Source of the DNA: Planctomycetaceae bacterium
GTDB lineage: Bacteria; Planctomycetota; Planctomycetia; Pirellulales; UBA1268
Reading direction: 5' to 3'
Assembly: GCA_002862165.1 (NCBI GenBank)
Contig: PKCL01000103.1
Coordinates: 1-8,447, forward strand
Length of the DNA stretch: 8,447 nt
Shown here: positions 1-6,067 of the stretch, piece by piece
Numbering within the stretch: position 1 is the first letter of the stretch
How the letters are laid out: every line of letters begins with the position of its first letter
Program-made: the position numbers and the translations under genes
Notes under the pieces: generated by a model
The model's input: the letters and a program-made list of their open reading frames with translations, nothing else
What the model was told of the DNA's origin: nothing
Database searches by the model: none

Positions 1-34
1 TTTATTCAACACATTCCTCTAACCCCGTGAACGT

Positions 35-1726
35 ATGGTCAACCGAAATCTTATCCGTGAACTTGATCTGGGAGATGAACTCGAGCAAGAAATTGATCTG
101 GCAATGGGCGGAAGTGACGCCGCCGATTTTGATGTTGGCCAAGCTCCCTCTCTTGCCATTAACAGTGTTGTCGAAGGAAAGATTTTACGAGTTGATGATG
201 AGTTTGTACTCGTTGACGTTGGATATAAAAGTGAAGGTCATATTCCACGCAATGAATGGGATGAGACCGAAACTGCTCCGGAGGTTGGGGATGTAATCAA
301 AGTTCTTCTAGAGGACATTGAAGAAAATATTGTTGATGAACATCGAGGCCTTATAACTCTTTCAAAACGCAAAGCCCGCCGAATTGAAGATTGGCTTCGC
401 GTTATGTCAAGTGTCCATGAGGATGACGTTGTCACCGGCTTTGTACTCAGGAAGATTAAAGGTGGCCTCCTTGTCGACATAGCTGGAGTCAACGTCTTCC
501 TGCCAGCAAGCCAGGTGGATATCAGGCGACCTGCTGACATCGGCGACTACTGCAACCGTGCGATCCAGTGCCTTGTTTTAAAAATTGATGAGGCTCGTCG
601 AAACATTGTTGTTTCTCGTAGAGCACTGATCGAACAAGAACGATCTGAGCGCAAGAAACAACTCATGGAGACTCTTGAAATTGGTCAAGTCCGCCGAGGC
701 ATAGTAAAGAATATTGCTGACTTCGGTGCTTTTGTTGATCTCGGTGGCATTGATGGACTGCTGCACATCACAGACATGAGTTGGGGACGAATTGGGCACC
801 CCAGCGAAATGGTCTCGATTGACCAAGAAATAGAAGTGCAGGTACTTCACATTGACCGTGATCGTGAAAAAATTGCGCTTGGGATGAAGCAACGCACGCC
901 GAGCCCATGGGCGAAAGTGGCAGAGAAGTATCCTGTTGAAACGATCTGCAAGGGTGCCGTTGTCAACGTAATGAGTTACGGGGCCTTTGTGAAACTTGAA
1001 GATGGTGTCGAGGGTCTTGTTCACATTAGTGAAATGAGTTGGACAAAACGAGTCAGCCATCCAAGTGAACTTGTTTCACCTGGTGATGAAGTCGAGGTTG
1101 TTGTGCTTGCTATCAACGAGGACAAGCAAGAGATTTCACTCGGCATGAAGCAGACACAACAAAACCCATGGGAAAAAGTGGCCGCAGATTACCCACCAGG
1201 AGCCATTGTAAAGGGCGTTGTTCGGAATCTGACAAATTATGGAGCCTTTATCGAAATTGATGAAGGAATCGACGGCCTTCTGCATGTCACAGACATGTCG
1301 TGGACACGGAAAGTAACTCATCCCAGTGAGATGGTTGATAAGGGACAAGAAATTGAGTGCAAAGTGCTTTCTGTTGATCAACAACGACGACGTATTGCAT
1401 TGGGATTAAAACAGATGCAGGACGACCCATGGACCGCTGACATTCCCGACCGATACAAGGTTGACGACGTCGTGCATGGAACGATCACCAAAATTACAAA
1501 TTTTGGCGTCTTTGTTGGCCTTGAAGATGGCCTTGAAGGACTCTTGCACATATCAGAACTCTCCGACGACAAGGTTGAAAATGCAGAAGAACTAGTACAA
1601 GTGGGTGATCCCATTGATGTCAAAATTCTTCGTGTTGATATCGAAGAACGGAAAATTGGTCTGTCCAAAAAGCAAGTTGCCGAAACAGAGAATTCCACCC
1701 CTGCAGAAACATCCAGTGACAGCTAG
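35..1726 (+). CDS. rpsA: 30S ribosomal protein S1 (six S1/OB-fold domains)
   Basis: S1 binds mRNA on the small ribosomal subunit and helps load messages with weak or no Shine-Dalgarno site. The 563-residue product is close to the usual six-domain S1 length (E. coli about 557). Six S1 domains are visible at roughly residues 44-113, 130-197, 216-285, 302-372, 389-459 and 476-546. Domains 3 to 5 are the most alike and repeat the pattern GAF(V/I) ... GLxHI(T/S)(D/E)MSW ... HPSE(M/L)V, separated by linkers of the type GMKQ...PW. Domains 1 and 2 are more divergent, as expected for the ribosome-binding end. The acidic N-terminal tail (about residues 1-40) and Ser/Thr-rich C-terminus are low complexity. 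ATG at 35 is the first possible start because an in-frame TAA lies at 20-22. No Shine-Dalgarno is visible, and the promoter lies outside the window. Its TAG overlaps the stop of the convergent gene. Confidence 0.97.
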   Translation: MVNRNLIRELDLGDELEQEIDLAMGGSDAADFDVGQAPSLAINSVVEGKILRVDDEFVLVDVGYKSEGHIPRNEWDETETAPEVGDVIKVLLEDIEENIVDEHRGLITLSKRKARRIEDWLRVMSSVHEDDVVTGFVLRKIKGGLLVDIAGVNVFLPASQVDIRRPADIGDYCNRAIQCLVLKIDEARRNIVVSRRALIEQERSERKKQLMETLEIGQVRRGIVKNIADFGAFVDLGGIDGLLHITDMSWGRIGHPSEMVSIDQEIEVQVLHIDRDREKIALGMKQRTPSPWAKVAEKYPVETICKGAVVNVMSYGAFVKLEDGVEGLVHISEMSWTKRVSHPSELVSPGDEVEVVVLAINEDKQEISLGMKQTQQNPWEKVAADYPPGAIVKGVVRNLTNYGAFIEIDEGIDGLLHVTDMSWTRKVTHPSEMVDKGQEIECKVLSVDQQRRRIALGLKQMQDDPWTADIPDRYKVDDVVHGTITKITNFGVFVGLEDGLEGLLHISELSDDKVENAEELVQVGDPIDVKILRVDIEERKIGLSKKQVAETENSTPAETSSDS

Positions 1727-2307
1727 TGCTCGATGTTGGAAGACTCCTGACTGAGGCGTGGCTTCTCGATAGCGAGAATTGCGCCTAAGGGTTCCGACTG
1801 CTCGCTAAACCCTGCGTCAAACTGTGATCGTTGCTTGTACTGTAACGAAACCTCATTGCCCTCACGAAGAGTTGACATATTCATGTGGCCTCTCTTTGGG
1901 GGCCGGGCTGGTGCATCCGCATGGGTAAGTAATACCTCTCCTGTGAGCGGATTGAGCACATCTAGTTGAGTTGTCTGAACGCCGTTCTTTTTCACCAACC
2001 AGAGAACCAGTCGGCTTCCTGCCACCAACTCCTTCAAATTGACTGACCGAGTTGCATCCGGTGGAAATTTATCCCTGTCTGGAATTCCAACAGATGTGCC
2101 TGGAGTACATGAACCAAATTTAAGATGATCCTTATTTTGTTTGTCTTTCCCCCCGGGTAAGATTTTTACCTTTTCCGAATTGAGAATGCCCATCGCTCTA
2201 TTTTGAATAGCCAAAAACCCACACTGACACCCTGTCACAAGAGTTGGGATATCCCCGGTAACGATGAATCCCGCAGCTACCAACACAATCAGTACAACTC
2301 GAATCAT
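1723..2307 (-). CDS. hypothetical exported protein (possible lipoprotein)
   Basis: I do not recognise this 194-residue protein. It begins with one Arg and a hydrophobic stretch (about residues 4-18), consistent with export or membrane anchoring. VTGC at 24-27 matches a lipobox, with the candidate lipidated residue C27. However, an Asp and a Pro (GDIPTL) lie between the hydrophobic core and the lipobox, which is unusual, so type I cleavage or a simple anchor remains possible. A CxC pair (C27, C29) and C67 are the notable cysteines. The rest is soluble-looking, with a basic Lys-rich stretch (about 46-63) and a segment with mixed beta pattern (about 87-118). ATG at 2307 is chosen because GGGGA (2318-2314) stands 6 bases upstream. 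The reading frame opens further to a TTG at 2358, but that would put a Cys/Lys-rich extension before the signal. The gene is transcribed away from the neighbouring synthase gene and ends within rpsA's stop codon. Confidence 0.72.
   Translation of the reverse strand: MIRVVLIVLVAAGFIVTGDIPTLVTGCQCGFLAIQNRAMGILNSEKVKILPGGKDKQNKDHLKFGSCTPGTSVGIPDRDKFPPDATRSVNLKELVAGSRLVLWLVKKNGVQTTQLDVLNPLTGEVLLTHADAPARPPKRGHMNMSTLREGNEVSLQYKQRSQFDAGFSEQSEPLGAILAIEKPRLSQESSNIEH
1754..1786 (+). other. stem-loop just downstream of rpsA stop (possible 3' end structure)
   Basis: Two nested inverted repeats are seen: AGGCG (1754-1758) with CGCCT (1782-1786), enclosing TTCTCG (1763-1768) with CGAGAA (1773-1778) around the loop ATAG. 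The two helices are separated by a 4-by-3 internal loop. The structure begins 27 bases after the rpsA stop. No T-run follows, so it is not a classical intrinsic terminator. It could stabilise the rpsA mRNA 3' end or be chance. It lies inside the coding sequence of the convergent gene, so codon constraint is an alternative explanation. Confidence 0.35.
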
Positions 2308-2350
2308 CAAGTTTCCCCGGTTAAAAACACATTTTTCACAGGAAAACTTG
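2308..2350 (-). promoter_or_regulatory. stem-loop sequestering the ribosome binding site of the hypothetical exported protein
   Basis: In the minus-strand transcript, CAAGTTTTCC (2350-2341) can pair with GGAAACTTG (2316-2308), giving nine pairs with one bulged U (complement of 2343). An inner A5/T5 helix (2336-2332 with 2327-2323) closes a TGTG loop. The distal strand ends directly at the ATG at 2307 and includes part of the GGGGA Shine-Dalgarno (2318-2314). Folding would therefore hinder ribosome loading. The AU-rich make-up would suit a thermometer or other conditional element, but that is inference. The pairing itself is read directly from the sequence. Confidence 0.5.
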
Positions 2351-2434
2351 CATGACAACAGAATCCAAAGTATTCCCGAAGGTGGTATTCGAGTACCCCC
2401 AAGGCAAGTATTGCACGTGTTTTCGATGATTCCT

Positions 2435-2497
2435 GAATGAAAAACTTCATTCTTCGAAAAATAGCTGACATTTTTCGGCTAGCACCAGTTGTGCTGG
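2435..2497 (+). promoter_or_regulatory. three consecutive stem-loops in the leader of the synthase III-like gene
   Basis: Three inverted repeats stand back to back. The first is GAATGAA/TTCATTC (2435-2441 with 2446-2452, loop AAAC). The second is CGAAAAAT/ATTTTTCG (2455-2462 with 2470-2477, loop of 7). The third is AGCAC/GTGCT (2481-2485 with 2491-2495). The third overlaps an alternative pairing CCAG/CTGG (2485-2488 with 2494-2497), and CTGG could instead pair with CCAG at 2502-2505. They lie 56 bases upstream of the ATG at 2553. They could be RNA structures in the leader or DNA operator dyads. No T-run follows to make a terminator, and I recognise no known riboswitch. Confidence 0.45.
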
Positions 2498-2552
2498 ATT
2501 GCCAGTATCCAACGACATTTCATTTCACACCACAATTGAAGCAGAATTCTTG

Positions 2553-3671
2553 ATGGACATACACGAAAACGCAAGTGGCCTAGGCATCTCAGCAATTTCG
2601 GTACATCGACCAAACTGGATACTTAACAATTCGTGGTTTGGTGAAACCATGCCACGAAAATTCAGTCGTCACACCGGCATTGAATCACGAGCAATTTCAT
2701 TAGAAGACGAAGTGACGATGGGCGTGCGAGTTGTTCGCAAACTGCAGGCAGAGACTGGCTGCAACCTGGCCGACTGCCGTGGAATTTTATTTGCCTCACC
2801 TTCTTTTTTACCACCAATGATTGCCGATCGTTTTCTAGAGCAGTCGCAAGCTCGATACGAACGACTACAACATGCTGCCCGGCATTTAACCAAACGCCTT
2901 AATGTGCCACACATGAGAACGATTGGGGTTAACTGGTTTTGTTGTGGATACAGCCGATCTTTGAGCCTTATTCAAAAACGCTGGGCTTCACGCATCAATC
3001 TCAAAAACAATGAGTTTTTGCTAGTTGTCGCCGCGAGTCGTATCAGTCGAATTACTGACTACAGTTGCAGCCAAACTGCAGGACTTTTCGGTGACATGGC
3101 CTCAGCAACTCTTCTCGCACCCCTTGCAAGTCGACGATATCCGGCACACTTTGAACTCATACACGCAGACGCTCGTCGAGAGGCAATTGAAAAATCTGCT
3201 TTCAACTTTGAAAGGCGAACAAACGTACCAATACCATTACCGAATGGTGGTATTGCCCACGCTGATAAACGTATCGTCTACACGCTTGATGGAATGGCAA
3301 TTGCAGAGGCTGCGCCACGCCAGATGTCGGCTGCCGTTGCATCAGCACTCGAGGCTTCAAATCTTTCTGGGGATGACGTCGACTATGTTGTCCCCCACCA
3401 AGCAGGCACTGGTATTGTTCGCTTCACAGGTATGAAACTCGAAGAGTATGGCATCGGTGGTGAGCTCGTTAATGGGCTGACCGAGCAAGCAGGAAACGTG
3501 AGTGCCTGCTCAGTTCCGTTCGCGCTTCGCGAAACATGGGACAGGCTCAGCGGTATTATTGCCTGCCCAACAGCTGCCGTCGGCAGTCCAGGGAAACCAG
3601 AAGTTCTTCGTGGATGTATTCTTTTAAAGTCCACTCCGTACCACGAAATACGTCGCACTCAAGCAGCTTAA
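2553..3671 (+). CDS. 3-oxoacyl-ACP synthase III-like (KAS III / FabH-type) condensing enzyme
   Basis: This 372-residue product is a thiolase-fold enzyme that should transfer an acyl group to its active-site Cys and condense it with a malonyl- or acyl-type extender. The triad is present: C130 in a CxGY context (CCGYS), H282 in VVPHQAG, and N315 in GNVSACSVPFAL. FGDMASA (179-185) matches the FGDGAGA structural motif of the family. FabH proteins are usually about 320-335 residues; the extra length includes a charged helical insert near residues 92-122 before the Cys. The common HQAN is HQAG here, and the C-terminal GGG(L/F)TWG signature is poorly kept. It may therefore be a specialised paralogue (OleA-like, or another secondary acyl condensation) and not the housekeeping FabH. 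The ATG at 2553 gives the family-typical short N-terminus; a TTG at 2499 would add 18 residues. Neither has a strong Shine-Dalgarno. No ACP or other fatty-acid gene is adjacent. Confidence 0.85.
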   Translation: MDIHENASGLGISAISVHRPNWILNNSWFGETMPRKFSRHTGIESRAISLEDEVTMGVRVVRKLQAETGCNLADCRGILFASPSFLPPMIADRFLEQSQARYERLQHAARHLTKRLNVPHMRTIGVNWFCCGYSRSLSLIQKRWASRINLKNNEFLLVVAASRISRITDYSCSQTAGLFGDMASATLLAPLASRRYPAHFELIHADARREAIEKSAFNFERRTNVPIPLPNGGIAHADKRIVYTLDGMAIAEAAPRQMSAAVASALEASNLSGDDVDYVVPHQAGTGIVRFTGMKLEEYGIGGELVNGLTEQAGNVSACSVPFALRETWDRLSGIIACPTAAVGSPGKPEVLRGCILLKSTPYHEIRRTQAA

Positions 3672-3684
3672 GACTTCAACCTGC

Positions 3685-5910
3685 TCAATGGTGATTCATG
3701 TCACACGACAAACCACCGGCCGCAGGGACATAACAGTTTTTCGCGTAGTCCATGACCATTCGGTGTGCACTGAACCTCCATGCCAATGACGAAATCGAAT
3801 TCATCATCATTTTGATCCAGTCGCGAGGAAGCCCGTCTGCGTCTCTTTCATAAAATAGTGGGACCACTTGGTTCTCGAGGACGTCAAACAGTGCTTCTCC
3901 ATCACGCTGGTCAAGAACATTATCTTGCGCGTGGGTTTCTCCTCTGCCAATAGCAAAGCCATTCCGTCCATCAAACGCTTCGGCCCACCAGCCATCTAAA
4001 ATTGAGCAATTCAGACCACCGTTGAGAACAACTTTTTGGCCACTTGTACCGGAAGCCTCCAAGGGCCGCCTCGGATTGTTAAGCCACACATCAACACCCT
4101 GAATAAGGTGTCGGCACACATTGATGTCATAATCTTCGATAAAGACAATTCTTCCTGCCACCTTTGCATCATGGCGGAGATTCGCAATCTTTTGTATCAG
4201 TGCTTTTCCAGGATCGTCCGCAGGGTGGGCTTTCCCTGCAAAAATGATCTGTATAGGTCTGTTGCTGTCAGTAACTAAGTCATGCAGCCGATCGATCTGT
4301 GATAGAAACAGTGCTGCTCTTTTATACGTTGCAAAACGTCTTGCAAATCCGATGGTGAGCACATTTGGATCAAGAACCGTTCGAGCTGCTTCAATCGAAT
4401 CGGCATTTTCTTCTCGCCTGTTACATTGCCTTGTAACTCGCCGGCGAACAAATTGAAGCAAGAGATTTTTCAGAGCATTGTGAGTTTCCCAAAGCTCTCC
4501 AGGATCAACATCATATATTTTCTGCCAGACGTCCGGTTCACCCATGCGACCGATCCACCCCACCGGAAACATGCGATCATAAAGCTGAAGCATCTGCCAC
4601 GACAGCCAACTTTGAACATGCACACCATTCGTTATATGCCCAACAGGCACTTCTTCTTCGACCCGAGAAGGCCAAAGCCCTGACCACATCCGTCGACTTA
4701 CATGACCATGAAGAGCACTTACAGCATTCGCACGACGTGATAACTTCAGCCCGAGCACCGTCATGCAAAATGGTTCATCATTGTTATGAGTTTCAACACG
4801 CCCGAACGACATGAGATGATCATGCGAGATGCCGAGAACATCTCGAGTTGGACCAAGGTGTTCCTCGATCAGCCCACTATCAAAACGATCATGACCCGCT
4901 GGCACGGGCGTGTGGGTTGTGAAAACGGTCTGCCTCGCCACATGACTTACCGATTCATCAAATGAGTACCCGTCTCGTTCCATCCGGCCACGTACCGCTT
5001 CGAGTGTTGCGAATGCAGAGTGACCTTCGTTGAGGTGATACACACCTGGAACAATCCCAAGTGCTCGAATTGCCTTCACTCCTCCGATACCCAATACCAT
5101 CTCCTGCCGAATCCGTGTTCTCGTATCACCTCCATAGAGTCGACTCGTTAACTCACGATCCTCAGGATCATTCCCATCGATGTCGCAGTCTAGAAGAAAA
5201 AGATTCGCACGACCGACTGCCATCCGCCAAACTTTGGCATGTATTGGTCCAGATCGTGTATCAACCGTGACCGTAATGGGAACGCCCTCCGCGTTTTTAG
5301 CGGGCTCTATGGGTAAGAGATCTACTCGCGAATCTAGGTACTCTTCATGCTGATATCCATTAATATCCAGCTGTTGTCGAAAATAACCCTGATTGTAAAA
5401 CAGCCCAACAGCTACAAGAGGAATGCCAAGGCCACTCGCACTCTTAACATGGTCACCCGCGAGAACACCGAGTCCTCCAGAGTAAATTGGTACTGATTCA
5501 TGAATACCAAACTCTGCGGAAAAATACACAACAGGCTTCGACCCAAGCACACCCGCGTGTACATTGCTCCAGGTAGAATCACCGGCAAGATATTCTTTCA
5601 GTCGTCTATGTGCCTGATTAATCCGACTGTATAGCACAAGTTCAGCGGCACGAGACTCGAGACGTTCGGGAGTAAATTCTGCCAACAGAGCAATCGGATT
5701 GTGATCTAACTGCCTCCAGCGGATTGGATCGAGATCGCGAAATAGATTCGTTACTTCCGGATGCCAACTCCACCAAAGATTCTGAGCCAGTGTTGTACAT
5801 TTTTCATAGAGTGACTGAGGAGATAGTTCGTCTAAAGCAAGTGTTTGCTGAGCCCTACTCACAGCATTTGTTTCAGCTGCACGACTCATGGTGTTATCAA
5901 TGCGACTCAT
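3685..5910 (-). CDS. glgP: alpha-glucan (glycogen/maltodextrin) phosphorylase, short DUF3417 type
   Basis: This cytoplasmic enzyme releases glucose-1-phosphate from alpha-1,4-glucans using phosphate and a PLP cofactor. The 741-residue product starts with the DUF3417-type N-terminal region (about 32-130, NLWWSWHPEV). The phosphorylase core follows: YFSAEFGI (129-136), SGGLGVLAGDH (144-154), NEGH (294-297), TTHTPVPAGHD (331-341), RRFATYKR (524-531) and FAGKAHPAD (557-565). The PLP site is EASGTSGQK (618-626), so K626 is the expected Schiff-base lysine; the residue before it is Gln where Met is common. The frame is intact and the C-terminal DRMV-like helix (HRMVMDY) is present, so the protein looks complete. 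ATG at 5910 is chosen because GGAG stands 7 bases upstream. A second in-frame ATG at 5889 lies inside a repeat, and a TTG at 5955 lacks support. It converges on the synthase gene with a 13-bp gap. No other glycogen gene is in the window. Confidence 0.95.
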   Translation of the reverse strand: MSRIDNTMSRAAETNAVSRAQQTLALDELSPQSLYEKCTTLAQNLWWSWHPEVTNLFRDLDPIRWRQLDHNPIALLAEFTPERLESRAAELVLYSRINQAHRRLKEYLAGDSTWSNVHAGVLGSKPVVYFSAEFGIHESVPIYSGGLGVLAGDHVKSASGLGIPLVAVGLFYNQGYFRQQLDINGYQHEEYLDSRVDLLPIEPAKNAEGVPITVTVDTRSGPIHAKVWRMAVGRANLFLLDCDIDGNDPEDRELTSRLYGGDTRTRIRQEMVLGIGGVKAIRALGIVPGVYHLNEGHSAFATLEAVRGRMERDGYSFDESVSHVARQTVFTTHTPVPAGHDRFDSGLIEEHLGPTRDVLGISHDHLMSFGRVETHNNDEPFCMTVLGLKLSRRANAVSALHGHVSRRMWSGLWPSRVEEEVPVGHITNGVHVQSWLSWQMLQLYDRMFPVGWIGRMGEPDVWQKIYDVDPGELWETHNALKNLLLQFVRRRVTRQCNRREENADSIEAARTVLDPNVLTIGFARRFATYKRAALFLSQIDRLHDLVTDSNRPIQIIFAGKAHPADDPGKALIQKIANLRHDAKVAGRIVFIEDYDINVCRHLIQGVDVWLNNPRRPLEASGTSGQKVVLNGGLNCSILDGWWAEAFDGRNGFAIGRGETHAQDNVLDQRDGEALFDVLENQVVPLFYERDADGLPRDWIKMMMNSISSLAWRFSAHRMVMDYAKNCYVPAAGGLSCDMNHH

Positions 5911-5915
5911 GGTGT
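5882..5915. repeat. 13-bp direct repeat carrying two in-frame glgP start codons
   Basis: CGACTCATGGTGT occurs exactly at 5882-5894 and 5903-5915, a 21-bp (7-codon) period. Read on the minus strand each copy is ACACCATGAGTCG, so the protein begins MSRIDNTMSR with two candidate start codons in the same frame. Only the first has a Shine-Dalgarno. It looks like a small tandem duplication of the start region. Confidence 0.8.
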
Positions 5916-5917
5916 AA

Positions 5918-5921
5918 CTCC
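5918..5921 (-). promoter_or_regulatory. Shine-Dalgarno GGAG for glgP
   Basis: On the minus strand GGAG sits 7 bases before the ATG at 5910. This decides that start over the downstream in-frame ATG at 5889, which has no such site, and over the upstream TTG at 5955. Confidence 0.7.
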
Positions 5922-5963
5922 AGGTAAGGAAGGAGATGGGCGGGGCACCAGTCAAGGATTCAT

Positions 5964-5969
5964 AGTATA
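5964..5969 (-). promoter_or_regulatory. possible -10 element for glgP
   Basis: The minus strand reads TATACT here, a good -10 match, about 54 bases upstream of the ATG at 5910. The region 17-18 bases upstream (TTAAGC) is only a poor -35, so the call is tentative. Confidence 0.3.
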
Positions 5970-6021
5970 TCGTGTCATGACAGACCTGCTTAAGCCTTCA
6001 TAGCAAGATCAAACAGATAGA

Positions 6022-6057
6022 ACGAAACGGCGGTACAGCAACGATTTCGTGTATAAA
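6022..6057 (+). promoter_or_regulatory. possible promoter (-10 TATAAA) with flanking dyad for the acyl-CoA dehydrogenase-like gene
   Basis: TATAAA at 6052-6057 is a good -10 match. It ends 10 bases before the ATG at 6068, so transcription from it would give a nearly leaderless mRNA, which fits the absence of a Shine-Dalgarno. Just upstream an inverted repeat ACGAAA (6022-6027) / TTTCGT (6045-6050) with a 17-base spacer covers the expected -35 position, as an operator might. No convincing -35 hexamer is seen. Confidence 0.35.
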
Positions 6058-6067
6058 CTAGTTCATA

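Noticed and set aside
578..1060. A 160-codon open frame antisense to rpsA.
   Set aside because: It is entirely inside the well-supported rpsA gene, shows no recognisable domain, and is explained by the codon bias of the S1 repeats. The same applies to the smaller frames at 238-540, 1136-1384 and 1378-1698 on the minus strand.
35..1726. Internal nucleotide repeats in rpsA as a mobile or satellite element.
   Set aside because: They reflect the repeated S1 domains of the protein and are expected.
2308..2358. TTG start at 2358 extending the hypothetical protein by 17 residues.
   Set aside because: The extension is Cys/Lys-rich and would precede a clear hydrophobic signal segment, whereas the ATG at 2307 has a good Shine-Dalgarno.
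2481..2497. Known fatty-acid regulator operator (FapR or FadR) at the synthase gene.
   Set aside because: The dyad does not match the consensus sites I know for these regulators.
2499..2552. TTG start that would add 18 residues to the synthase.
   Set aside because: It directly follows the third stem-loop and has no Shine-Dalgarno, and the ATG at 2553 gives the short N-terminus normal for the family. It is not fully excluded.
3025..3435. A 136-codon plus-strand frame inside the synthase gene.
   Set aside because: It is out of frame with a gene that has intact catalytic motifs, and its translation looks like no protein family. It is a shadow.
3662..3685. AGCAG/CTGCT inverted repeat between the convergent synthase and glgP genes as a bidirectional terminator.
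   Set aside because: It has only five pairs with a 14-base loop and no T-run on either strand, so it is too weak to call.
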